This document shows positions 42,245 to 50,001 of a stretch of 64,000 bases of DNA, piece after piece (position 1 is the first letter of the stretch; each line of letters starts with the position of its first letter). The notes under the pieces were generated by a model. That model was given only the letters and a program-made list of their open reading frames with translations. It ran no database searches and was not told where the DNA came from. Position numbers and translations under genes: made by a program. Source of the stretch: CBDCVA01 sp965222935 [NCBI: Candidatus Latescibacterota bacterium] (lineage in GTDB: Bacteria > Latescibacterota > CBDCVA01); assembly GCA_965222935.1 (NCBI GenBank), contig CBDCVA010000002.1:1612001-1676000 (forward strand), written 5' to 3'.

Positions 42245-42357
42245 TGCCTTCGAATCGCCCCGCACAGGAGCCGGGAGGCGCTGTGCTTTTGGCCGAATCC
42301 ATTCTGACCGTACGCCTCGAAGGAGGGGCGCTGATGACGCACGGAGAGGAAAGCTGA
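42244..42357 (+). CDS. 37-aa microprotein coupled to both neighbours
   Basis: The frame MPSNRPAQEPGGAVLLAES ... MTHGEES begins with an ATG that overlaps the glycosyltransferase stop (TGATG). It ends with a TGA that overlaps the tail-tube ATG (TGATG). Exact end-to-end fit with two stop-start overlaps, without gap, argues that it is translated. GAAGGAGGGG within it and GGAGAGGAAAGC near its end serve the next gene. No family is recognised. Confidence 0.5.
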   Translation: MPSNRPAQEPGGAVLLAESILTVRLEGGALMTHGEES

Positions 42358-43508
42358 TGGCGGGCCCCGCATCGCAGTTCAGCTACGGCTGGCAGGAGGC
42401 GGTCTTCGCAGCGATGGAGACGGCCTACGGCGCGCCCATCACTCCCGCGCCCGATGACGCGATCCGCGTCCTGCGCAGTCAGTTCGCCCATGCGCAGGAG
42501 CGTGCCCCTCGGCGGGATAAGCACGGTTCGCGCTCGGTCCTGGCGATGGTGACGGGCCGGGAGGCCGCCGCGTGGCAGATCGAGAAGTATCTGGTCCCGT
42601 CGGGGATGGCGGGGACTGCGCCGGATGACGGCGTGCTGTGGCGTCTGCTCTTCGGCGCTGAGACGGTGACCCCGGATGCGAGCGTCGCCTATGGCTTGAC
42701 CGCCGAGCCCTCGGCGAGCTGTTCGCTCTTCCGTTACAGCGGCAACGTCATGGAAAGCCTGGCGGGCGCCGTGCCGACGGCTGCGACGCTCCGCATCTCG
42801 GGGACGAGCCCGGCGACCGTGGCCTTCAGCGGTTTCGCCGGGGCCCACGGCCACGCCGGCGTTGACGCGCTCCTGACGCGTGCGGGCAGGGGCGCGAGCT
42901 CGGTCGATGTTACCGACGCCGACCGTTTCAGCGCGGGCGGCGTCATCCAGCTTGGGAGCCAGACGGGGCGCCGTGTGACGGGTGTCGTCGTCTCGCCTTC
43001 GGGCGTCGACGCGGTCAGCTTCACCCCCGCGCTGAGCGCGACGCTCCCCAAAGGGGCGACGGTCTTCCCCTACGAGCCGGACCAGACGACGGCGGGTGCC
43101 CCCGTGCACGGCATCCTGGGCGCTTTCACCGTGGACGGGAGCACCGTCTACGTGACCGAGGCGATGATCACCATCGAGAACGGTCTGGCGCCGCGCAACG
43201 ACGAGTTCGGGGACCGGAGCGCTTCGGGCGTCCGCGCCCCCGGACGGCGGGCGGTGACGTTCGCGCTGGAGCTCTACCTGAGGCGCGACGCGCTCGCGCA
43301 TCTCGGCAAGGCCAAGCGCACCGTGAGCCGCGATCTGGCGCTGACGGTCGGCGTGGCGGCCGGGTCGAAGGTTCAGATCGATCTGGATAGGGCGGAGTTC
43401 GAGATTCCGCAGATCGCCCTGCCCCAGACCGAGGAAGCCGTCCTCAGGATCGAGGGGACGGCCCTGGGAGCAAGCGGCGAGGATGAGATCAAGGTGACTT
43501 TCCTGTGA
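42357..43508 (+). CDS. Phage tail tube-like protein
   Basis: 383 aa. FSYGWQEAVFAAMETAYGAP opens like tail tube proteins; the C-terminal half (FALELYLRRDALAHL ... EFEIPQIALPQTEEAVLRIE) matches the beta-barrel with the IPQ/LPQ strand common to major tail proteins. An Ig-like or beta insertion (about 125-235) could decorate the tube. GGAGAGGAAAGCTG ribosome site. Confidence 0.65.
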   Translation: MAGPASQFSYGWQEAVFAAMETAYGAPITPAPDDAIRVLRSQFAHAQERAPRRDKHGSRSVLAMVTGREAAAWQIEKYLVPSGMAGTAPDDGVLWRLLFGAETVTPDASVAYGLTAEPSASCSLFRYSGNVMESLAGAVPTAATLRISGTSPATVAFSGFAGAHGHAGVDALLTRAGRGASSVDVTDADRFSAGGVIQLGSQTGRRVTGVVVSPSGVDAVSFTPALSATLPKGATVFPYEPDQTTAGAPVHGILGAFTVDGSTVYVTEAMITIENGLAPRNDEFGDRSASGVRAPGRRAVTFALELYLRRDALAHLGKAKRTVSRDLALTVGVAAGSKVQIDLDRAEFEIPQIALPQTEEAVLRIEGTALGASGEDEIKVTFL

Positions 43509-43519
43509 GAGGCCGTGCT

Positions 43520-43582
43520 CTTCTCCCCTCCCTGCTTGTGCCAGCGGAGCTTCCGCCGGGGAGGGGCCGGGGGTGGGGTTTC
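43520..43582 (+). repeat. Palindromic repeat, copy 12 (one 18-bp unit)
   Basis: CTTCTCCCCTCCCTGCTTG, one TGCCAGCGGAGCTTCCGC and the GGGGAGGGGCCGGGGGTGGG tail, in the gap between tail tube and tail chaperone genes. Confidence 0.92.
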
Positions 43583-43617
43583 TACCCGAGCGGGTCACAG
43601 ACAATGGAGGAAGCATC

Positions 43618-44055
43618 ATGCCGTTGAAGCTCGATTTCGACGAGTGGACGCCCTACGTCCCCGTCTACGGAGGCAACCGGGAGCTATCGGAGCCCATGTC
43701 GGTCGAGGTCCGCGCTCTGCGCTATGGGGACGTGCTGCGCTACGCCGAGGCGATCCGGGCCGCCAGGCTTACGGGCGGTGAACGCGCGGGCCGTGAGGCC
43801 GAGGGCGAGGTTCAGCGCAGGCAGTTCTGCGAGAACGTGCGGAACGTCCTCGGCCTGGTGCTGAACGGCCGCGAGGTGGCGAGCCCGGAGGAGGTCTACG
43901 ACCGGGCGCCCTTTGGTCTGGTGCGCGAGCTGTTGAGCGTCATGGAGGACGTCTCGATGCTCTCGGAGGGCGAACGAAAAAACTCCGATGCGCGGTGCGC
44001 TGGCTCGCCGGTGCAGCCCACCGCGACGCAAGCTGGGAGTGTGACCGGTGCCTGA
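43618..44055 (+). CDS. Tail assembly chaperone, short (zero-frame) form
   Basis: 145 aa, acidic-helical, between tube and tape measure genes as for lambda gpG-type chaperones. GGAGG lies before ATG 43618. Its 3' part contains a canonical -1 slip site, so ribosomes would also make a longer form (see the entry at 43618-44411). The zero-frame tail after the slip site (SDARCAGSPVQPTATQ ...) is short and unstructured, as expected for a by-product tail. Confidence 0.7.
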   Translation: MPLKLDFDEWTPYVPVYGGNRELSEPMSVEVRALRYGDVLRYAEAIRAARLTGGERAGREAEGEVQRRQFCENVRNVLGLVLNGREVASPEEVYDRAPFGLVRELLSVMEDVSMLSEGERKNSDARCAGSPVQPTATQAGSVTGA

Positions 44056-44411
44056 CCCTGGGCCTCGACACCGCGCGCAATTGTTGGGGCGCTTTCGGGC
44101 GGCCCGAACGGCCTGTGGTGACGCTCGGCCCCGATCTCGCGCTGCACGCGTGCCCGGTCTCGACCGTGACGCCTCACTCCCGGAGCCTTTGGGATCTCTT
44201 CTGGGCGTGCCACACGGTCGTGCCCGCGATGGAGGGACGCGCGGTCGTGACCCAGTTCGGCTGGCCGCGAGCGGGCGGCGTCCTGGACCAGCCGTTTCGC
44301 ACCCTTCAGGCGTTCGGCGTCATCCGGGCGGAACTGGCCGCGATGGGAGAGGCGCGTGATCCCCTCGGTCCGTCGAGCGAAGGGGGTGCCCGATGGCCGA
44401 GCGTGAGCTGA
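43618..44411 (+). CDS. Tail assembly chaperone, long form made by -1 ribosomal frameshift
   Basis: Predicted join of 43618-43983 and 43983-44411, 264 aa. After the slip the frame continues LRCAVRWLAGAAHRDASWEC and stays open to 44411, 19 bases past the tape measure start. Short/long chaperone pairs of this kind are the rule in long-tailed phages; the long form binds the tape measure. The downstream frame has no ribosome site of its own. Cys-rich segment WECDRC may bind metal. Confidence 0.7.
43977..44025 (+). promoter_or_regulatory. Programmed -1 frameshift signal (slippery heptamer plus stem-loop)
   Basis: A AAA AAC at 43977-43983 in the zero frame (CGA AAA AAC), a spacer of 7 bases, then a stem CGCGGTG (43991-43997) / CACCGCG (44019-44025) with an inner GGC/GCC pair set. 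Heptamer, spacing and stem match known -1 signals. Confidence 0.75.
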
Positions 44412-45136
44412 CCGTCACGATCCGCGCGCGGGACCTGGCGAGCGAAGGGCTCCTGGGTCTCGGGGAGCGGCTGGAAGCGGTCGCACAGAGCGTCGAGACG
44501 CTGTCGGCGCGCTACGAAGGGATGGCCTCGGCCTTCCGGACGCAGACGATGGACGTGGCGGCCCCGGCCCTGACCGAGCTCGCAACGGAAGCGGCGGCGG
44601 CGGCGACGCATCTGGCCGAACGGTTCTTCGACCCGGTCCAGGCGCGCGTCCGCAGCCTTGACGCCGCATGGCGGGCGCTCGCCGGCAGCGTACGCGCCAT
44701 TCGTGAGGAGGCCTCAAGTGCAGGGGCGGTGCCGGGCGCCTTGCCGCGCTTCGAGATCGGAGGGATCGTGGGCCGCCTGGGTCTGGACACCGTGCCCATC
44801 CTGGCCCACGTCGGCGAGGGCGTGCTCACGCGCGAAGGTGTCGAGGCCGTAGGGGGGCCTATTGGCGTGGCGCGGCTCAACGCCGGTGCTCCCCTCCCTG
44901 CCCGCGAGGCGGGGCCCTATCCTCTTGCTCCCCCGCCAGCGGAGCTTCCGCTCCCTGCTCGCGGGGAGGGGCCGGGGGTGGGGTCCTCCATCCAGATCAC
45001 CATCCAGGCGCTGGATGGCCCCAGCGTCGAGCGTGTGGTCCGCTCGCAGGTGGTGCCGCTTTTGCGCGAGCTCTCCGAGGCCGGAGAGGACATCGTCTTC
45101 GCGCGCGGGGTGCGTTCGATGGCCTCCGTGGAATGA
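44393..45136 (+). CDS. Very short tape measure protein
   Basis: 247 aa. N-terminal helical half (LGERLEAVAQSVETLSARYE ... ATHLAERFF), then FEIGGIVGRLGLDTVPILAH and GEGVLTREG, the glycine motif found near the C-end of phage tape measures. A repeat-encoded insert (about residues 170-200, LPLPARGEGPGVG) and a final helix (VERVVRSQVVPLLRELSEAG) follow. Tape measures set tail length; this one is far below the usual 600-1500 aa, so the tail, if made, is short. Confidence 0.6.
   Translation: MAERELTVTIRARDLASEGLLGLGERLEAVAQSVETLSARYEGMASAFRTQTMDVAAPALTELATEAAAAATHLAERFFDPVQARVRSLDAAWRALAGSVRAIREEASSAGAVPGALPRFEIGGIVGRLGLDTVPILAHVGEGVLTREGVEAVGGPIGVARLNAGAPLPAREAGPYPLAPPPAELPLPARGEGPGVGSSIQITIQALDGPSVERVVRSQVVPLLRELSEAGEDIVFARGVRSMASVE
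44888..44987 (+). repeat. Palindromic repeat, copies 13a and 13b, in frame inside the tape measure gene
   Basis: A degenerate copy (CTCCCCTCCCTGCCCG CGAGGCGGGG), one CGCCAGCGGAGCTTCCGC unit, then TCCCTGCTCGCGGGGAGG and the tail. Open in the gene frame. Confidence 0.88.
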
Positions 45137-45137
45137 T

Positions 45138-45246
45138 GCGCCGGTGCTCCGCTCCCTGCCTGCGAGGCGGGGTCCTATCCTCTTGCTCCCCTTCCTGCTT
45201 GTGCCAGCGGAGCTTCCGCCGGGGAGGGGCCGGGGGTGGGGTCCTC
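45138..45246 (+). repeat. Palindromic repeat, copies 14a and 14b
   Basis: Starts two bases after the tape measure stop. It repeats the order of copy 13 (GCGCCGGTGCTC ... GGCGGGGTCCTATCCTCTTG) with one TGCCAGCGGAGCTTCCGC unit, suggesting a local duplication of the whole composite. Confidence 0.88.
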
Positions 45247-45272
45247 ACAAGGGCTGATTCGGGAAGGGTCTG

Positions 45273-46022
45273 ATGGCCAACATCCGATTTCTGTACCAGT
45301 TCGCGGAACGCAGCGCCGCCATCACCGCCAGCAGCCGGGTCGCGACGCTCCCGGCGGCGGATGTCGCTGACGATTTCGTGGGGAAGGTCTGGCGTGCGAG
45401 GGGCGCGGCGAACGAGTGGCTCAAGCTCGACCTGGGAAGCGCAAAGCCCGTCACGGAGGTCGCGTTGTTCGGCCACAATCTGACCGGCGGCGCGTCGATC
45501 ACCCTGGAGGCCAATGGCGCCGACAACTGGTCGTCCCCCGCTTTCAGCCGGGTGCTGACCTGGCACGCCGGGCGCATCGTCGCCTTTCTCGACCGGACCT
45601 ACCGCTGGTGGCGGCTCGTCTTCGCCGACGTTGCGAACCCGGCGGGCTATATCGAGGTGGGCCGGGTCTGCCTGGGCGCCTACGTCGAGCCGGCCGTCAA
45701 CATCCACGAGCGGTGGACCCGGCGCTGGGTGGACCCCTCCGACCTGGTCGAGGAGTTCGGCGCTCAGGGCTACGCGAACCGGAAGGCGCAGTACCGCCTG
45801 CTCGATGTCCGGTTCATGGATGTGGACCGGGCGCAGCAGGATCAGCTCTCGGCCATGTTCGAGGACGCGGGCATGGTGCGGCCCATCGTCGTGAGCGTTG
45901 ATCCCGCCGATGGGCCTTCGGCGGATTCCCTCTACGCGCGCTTCGCGGCGCCGCTCGCCATCGAGACGACCCATCTGGGGCGCGCGAACGCCGCGCTGCG
46001 CTTCAAGGAGCTGGTGTCGTGA
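45273..46022 (+). CDS. Tail-tip protein with discoidin-like domain (distal tail-like)
   Basis: 249 aa. Residues about 25-135 (EWLKLDLGSAKPVTEVALFGHN ... TYRWWRLVFADVANPAGYIEV) look like a galactose-binding/discoidin beta-sandwich. The second half (AQYRLLDVRFMDVDRAQQDQL) is a compact alpha/beta part. Order between tape measure and hub suggests a Dit-like baseplate protein that might bind sugars. Confidence 0.55.
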   Translation: MANIRFLYQFAERSAAITASSRVATLPAADVADDFVGKVWRARGAANEWLKLDLGSAKPVTEVALFGHNLTGGASITLEANGADNWSSPAFSRVLTWHAGRIVAFLDRTYRWWRLVFADVANPAGYIEVGRVCLGAYVEPAVNIHERWTRRWVDPSDLVEEFGAQGYANRKAQYRLLDVRFMDVDRAQQDQLSAMFEDAGMVRPIVVSVDPADGPSADSLYARFAAPLAIETTHLGRANAALRFKELVS

Positions 46023-47596
46023 CCCCCGCGTTGAGCGATGCCGCCGCCGATGTCCGCGTCCTGGCGCGCATCTTCCTCGCGGGGGTGACGCTCCACTACG
46101 CCACGCGCGGGGGGGCCATGAGCGACGGCAACTACTACGAAGGCCGCCTGCACGTGGGCACCATCAACAACGGGTTCAGTTCGTTCGTCGAGCCCAAGGT
46201 GCGGTTTTCGCCGGTGACGGTGGCGCTAGAAGACCGCGACGGCGCCGTCCGGGCGCTGCTCGACCGGTACGCCTGGGGCAACCGGGAGGTTCACCTGCTC
46301 GTCGGCGTCGGGCCCGATCTGGCCGACTACACCACGGATTTCCGGGGCATCGTCCGGCTTCCCGGCGGCGTGCGGCGCACCGATGCCGCCGTGCACCTCG
46401 CCCTGCGCGACATCCGCCACCGCGACAGCGTCCAGATTCCGCCCAACATCCATCTGCCGGGAGATACCCCGAACCTGGAGCGCAAGAGCTGGTTCAAGGC
46501 GATCCCGGTGGTCTACGGCGACTGGACGGCGGGGGCCGGGAACCAGACGCTGCCGGCGGTCTGCATCGATACGACCGTCCCCCGCTTCCGGGTGGCGGAT
46601 CATCCGCTGGGGAGCCTCACCTCGGTCTACAGGAACGGCGCTCCGGTCGGCTTCTCGAACGTGGACCTGGCGAACGCCGCCTTCGATCTCGACGCCGCCT
46701 ACGATCCCGATAGCGACACCATCACCTGCGGGGGGACGGGGGTGACGAGCGGCGGTGCGCTCCTGGATAACGCGGCGGACATCATCGGGGACCTGCTGGT
46801 GACCTACGCCGGCCTCGCGCGGACCGATCTCGATGCGGACGCCCTTGCGCGGCTGCGCTCCAACGTGGCGGAGATCAAGTGCCGCGCCCACCTGGGCGAG
46901 CAGCGTTCCAGCAACACGATCCTTCAGGAGCTCGCCAACGACATCGGCTTCGATCTGTTCGTCTCGGGCGGTCTCTATACGGCGCGTTTCCGCGAGCCGA
47001 CTGCGCTTTCGGGGACGACGCTGGGCGATCCCGAGATGTTCACGGAATCGTTCGCGGTCGAGCGAGACCCCGAGCGCCTCTACGCCAACCGCTTCGTCGC
47101 CAGCTATCGCTTCGACCCGGGATCGGGCCTGACCGACGGCTTAGAGATCGCCGAGGATACGGGTGAGCAGACCGCCGCCGGGGCCGTCGTTCAACGCCGC
47201 CACAGCTTCCGCTGGCTCTATCGGACGGCGGATGTCCGGCTCGTGCTGGCCAGGTGGAAGCTGTTGTTCATCCCCGAGATCGAGGCCGTTACGGCTACCC
47301 TGCGCCGCCCCGGTCTGGGCGTCGGGGTGGGTGACGCGCTCAGGCTGAGCCATGACGCCTTCAGCGACCGACCGCTCCAGGTCCGCGCGACATCAAAGGA
47401 TTTACGAGCGCTCACCAACACGGTCGAGGCCTGGGACGTGCTCTCGTTCCTGGCGATTGGCCGCTGGGCGGCGGACGATGCGCCGGACTACGCGAACGCC
47501 TCCGCCGACGAGCGCAAGGAGCGGGGCTTCTGGACGGATGAGAACGGCGAGGCGGCCCCCGGTGACCCCGGTAGCGCCGTGAGCCGCTGGTATTGA
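46019..47596 (+). CDS. Tail hub/baseplate protein
   Basis: 525 aa. Starts at GTG 46019, overlapping the previous stop. Beta-rich N-terminal domain (VRFSPVTVALEDRDGAVRAL) and a central AEIKCRAHLGEQRSSNTILQ followed by ELANDIGFDLFVSGG, reminiscent of hub proteins that read out a short helical plug (as in GTA and siphophage hubs). The C-terminal end is acidic and disordered. Family assignment rests mainly on order and architecture. Confidence 0.5.
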   Translation: MTPALSDAAADVRVLARIFLAGVTLHYATRGGAMSDGNYYEGRLHVGTINNGFSSFVEPKVRFSPVTVALEDRDGAVRALLDRYAWGNREVHLLVGVGPDLADYTTDFRGIVRLPGGVRRTDAAVHLALRDIRHRDSVQIPPNIHLPGDTPNLERKSWFKAIPVVYGDWTAGAGNQTLPAVCIDTTVPRFRVADHPLGSLTSVYRNGAPVGFSNVDLANAAFDLDAAYDPDSDTITCGGTGVTSGGALLDNAADIIGDLLVTYAGLARTDLDADALARLRSNVAEIKCRAHLGEQRSSNTILQELANDIGFDLFVSGGLYTARFREPTALSGTTLGDPEMFTESFAVERDPERLYANRFVASYRFDPGSGLTDGLEIAEDTGEQTAAGAVVQRRHSFRWLYRTADVRLVLARWKLLFIPEIEAVTATLRRPGLGVGVGDALRLSHDAFSDRPLQVRATSKDLRALTNTVEAWDVLSFLAIGRWAADDAPDYANASADERKERGFWTDENGEAAPGDPGSAVSRWY

Positions 47597-47612
47597 GGAG
47601 GGACGGTTTCCC

Positions 47613-47990
47613 ATGAGCACGACCTACACGTTCACGCCGGGCCTGCGCGTCACCGTCGGGGAGGCGACCAAGAAATCGGAGTACGACGCCATCGCCCAGA
47701 ACATCGATGAACTGGATGAACGGCTGGAGGCCCGCCCGACGATCGACGACTTTCTCGCGGTGGCGGGCTCCGCATCCTACTTCTACGACGCCGCGACGGG
47801 CGACCTGAGCCAGGTGCGGCTCCACACGAGCCCCGTCGGCACCATCGATTTCACCTACAACGCCACGACGGGCGATCTCAGGGAGGCCAGGCTCCGCATG
47901 AGCGATCCGGAGGACATCGCCATCACCGAGACCTACACCTACAACCCGACGACCGGTGACCTGATCGGCCTTTCGAGGACCGTGACATGA
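47613..47990 (+). CDS. Small tail protein with three YD-like repeats
   Basis: 125 aa. The second half has three 20-22-residue repeats: YFYDAATGDLSQVRLH, FTYNATTGDLREARLR and YTYNPTTGDLIGLSR, resembling YD/RHS beta-hairpins. Probably a fibre base or attachment module between hub and fibre. Stop overlaps the next ATG (ATGA). Confidence 0.55.
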   Translation: MSTTYTFTPGLRVTVGEATKKSEYDAIAQNIDELDERLEARPTIDDFLAVAGSASYFYDAATGDLSQVRLHTSPVGTIDFTYNATTGDLREARLRMSDPEDIAITETYTYNPTTGDLIGLSRTVT

Positions 47991-48964
47991 GCGTGATCGG
48001 ACGCGTGCAGCAGGTTCTGACACGCCTCAAGGGCCTCCAGGGGGCGGGGTTCACCGAAAGCACCGATTCCCATCGGGCCTTGCGGGCCGCGTTGGATGCG
48101 GTCGATGGCTTCCACGATGCGCCGGCCGCCGATGCCCCCGCCAACGCCCGGATGCGCGACATCCTCGGCAACAAGGCGGATGCCAAAGCCGCCGCCGCCA
48201 GCGCCACGGCCTCGGCGATGGCCTACCTCAAGGCGCTGGTGGACCGCGCCTCGGGCGGCTTGAGCGAGGAGGACAAAGCCTATCTGAACCTCGCGCGTCC
48301 GCTGGGCATCCACGACCACTTCTCCTGGGGCAAGAACGGCGACGATGTGACGACGGCGAACTTCAAACCCTTGACGCACATGGGATCCCAGATGTGGGAG
48401 CAGCTTCTGAAGGGCACGGGATTCGTCAGGATCAAGAGAGGCGAAACCGGCGCGCCCACCTATCTGGAGTTCAACGTCAACGCGAACAACGACCACGGTT
48501 CGATTCTGGCTGAGCGAAGCTGCTCGCTGACGGCGGATGACGTCGGCGTCGCCACCGTGGTCTTCGAGTGCCGTTGCCAGCTCAGTCACACGTCGTCCCT
48601 GAGCGTCCTCTTCGGCTTCTCAGGCACCAGCCAGGGTGGGAATCCGACCTATTGGCCGGGCACGACGAACGTCTTCGCGCTGTTCTACTGGAACGGCACT
48701 TCGTTCGTCAGTACGACCGGAGACGGCACCGCGAGGGAGCAACGGACGATCTCCGGGGTCACCGTGACGCACTGGAACACGTACAAGATCGAGTGGACCT
48801 CGGCGAGCGTGAAGTTCTACGTGGGCGGGACGCTCAAGACGACGCACAGCACGCGCGTCCCTAGTAGGCCCCTGTGGCCGGCCATCGGTTCCAGGAACGA
48901 CACCGGCGGTGCCGGGCGCCTGCTTCGCCTCGACTGGGTCAAGGCGGCTACGCTCTCAACCTGA
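47987..48964 (+). CDS. Tail fibre/tip protein with lectin-like beta-sandwich
   Basis: 325 aa. An N-terminal helical part with an Ala-rich coil (ADAKAAAASATASAMAYLKA) is followed from about residue 110 by a jelly-roll domain (YLEFNVNANNDHGSILAERS ... YKIEWTSASVKFYVGGTLK), typical of concanavalin/LamG-like binding modules. Likely host-surface recognition. Confidence 0.6.
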   Translation: MSVIGRVQQVLTRLKGLQGAGFTESTDSHRALRAALDAVDGFHDAPAADAPANARMRDILGNKADAKAAAASATASAMAYLKALVDRASGGLSEEDKAYLNLARPLGIHDHFSWGKNGDDVTTANFKPLTHMGSQMWEQLLKGTGFVRIKRGETGAPTYLEFNVNANNDHGSILAERSCSLTADDVGVATVVFECRCQLSHTSSLSVLFGFSGTSQGGNPTYWPGTTNVFALFYWNGTSFVSTTGDGTAREQRTISGVTVTHWNTYKIEWTSASVKFYVGGTLKTTHSTRVPSRPLWPAIGSRNDTGGAGRLLRLDWVKAATLST

Positions 48965-48978
48965 ATGGGGGACCGGAC

Positions 48979-49467
48979 ATGATCGTCATCTACAAGACCG
49001 ACACGCGGGAAGTCATCGGGGTCGTCCCCTGGGGCCACGATTTCGAGGATGCGAAGGGGTCGGCGCCCTCCATGAAAGGGATCACGAACCGTCTGGAGGC
49101 CGAGCGCCTCGGGTTCCGGTTCTATCACCACGATGACCGTGCGGAGGAATCGGAGGCCATCAGGGCCCGGGGCGCTGTGGTTCTGGAGGAGACGCGCGAA
49201 CTGACGGCCGAGGGCTTCCTCAAGCCGACCGGGGCCGAGGTGAAGGACCTTCAAGCGGCGTTGACCGGCCAGCGCGCCGCCCTGGTCGAGGCGGAATCCC
49301 ATCGCGATAGCGCGGCGACCCGGCAGGAAACCGCCGATTGGGAGATCACCGCGGCGGGTCTGCGCGAGGCCATCGCGGATTCGGGGCGGCGCATCGCATG
49401 GGCCGGCCAGCCGACCGCGAAGACCGCCGGACGCGTCGCCGGGATCGCGCCGCCGGAATCGCCATGA
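48979..49467 (+). CDS. Phage tail-region protein of unknown function
   Basis: 162 aa. Starts MIVIYKTDTREVIGVVPWGH, with a long helix toward the C-terminus (LQAALTGQRAALVEAESHRD). I do not recognise a family. Coupled to the next gene by an ATGA overlap; possible fibre chaperone by position. Confidence 0.5.
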   Translation: MIVIYKTDTREVIGVVPWGHDFEDAKGSAPSMKGITNRLEAERLGFRFYHHDDRAEESEAIRARGAVVLEETRELTAEGFLKPTGAEVKDLQAALTGQRAALVEAESHRDSAATRQETADWEITAAGLREAIADSGRRIAWAGQPTAKTAGRVAGIAPPESP

Positions 49468-49721
49468 GCGCTCAGAGGGATAACGCATGGCTCCGCGCCG
49501 CTCTTTGGCTCCTGTTCGCCCTGATCGTCGGGGCGTACGGCTGGGGTCTGACCGTGAACGACCGGCTGGACGCGCACGCGGGCGACCGGCTCTCGCACGT
49601 CAGCCGCGAGTACCTGGACGTGCGATTCGGGCACGTCGAGGGGCGGCTCGTCGATCTGCGCGCCGAGATCAGGGGGCTGCGCGACCAGGTGGCGGCCTCG
49701 CACGGCGTGCGAGGCAAATAG
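49464..49721 (+). CDS. Small membrane protein of the lysis region
   Basis: 85 aa. A single transmembrane segment at residues 9-27 (WLRAALWLLFALIVGAYGWG) followed by a helical, charged periplasmic/cytosolic tail (VEGRLVDLRAEIRGLRDQV). Position before the endolysin suggests a holin or spanin-like role; not provable from sequence. Confidence 0.5.
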   Translation: MSAQRDNAWLRAALWLLFALIVGAYGWGLTVNDRLDAHAGDRLSHVSREYLDVRFGHVEGRLVDLRAEIRGLRDQVAASHGVRGK

Positions 49722-49794
49722 GAGCAGTCCGAGCGATGTCCGTGGACGCTCGGCTCAACTCGTCGATACGTGTAAACCAATGAAGGAGAAGGAC

Positions 49795-50001
49795 ATGGGC
49801 TTCTTTGAGGTATTGAAGATCATCAGGCACCTTTCGGGCTTCAAGGGCGTTTTCCTGGCGCTGGCCGCCGCCGCCGAACAGTTCAAGGCCGCTACCGCCG
49901 ACGGCAAGCTGACGGATGACGAGGTGCGCGAGGTGGTCTCCGGTTTCGTCGAGGTGATCCTGGCGGGCAAGCGTCTCGTCATCGGTGGGGAGGAGAGGTG
50001 A
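49795..50001 (+). CDS. Small amphipathic phage protein upstream of the endolysin
   Basis: 68 aa from ATG 49795, chosen for AGGAGAAGG just upstream; an in-frame ATG at 49780 lacks one. MGFFEVLKIIRHLSGFKGVF is amphipathic, then an Ala-rich helix and an acidic DGKLTDDEVREVV EF-hand-like turn. Could be a pinholin-like or regulatory factor. Stop overlaps the endolysin GTG. Confidence 0.5.
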   Translation: MGFFEVLKIIRHLSGFKGVFLALAAAAEQFKAATADGKLTDDEVREVVSGFVEVILAGKRLVIGGEER

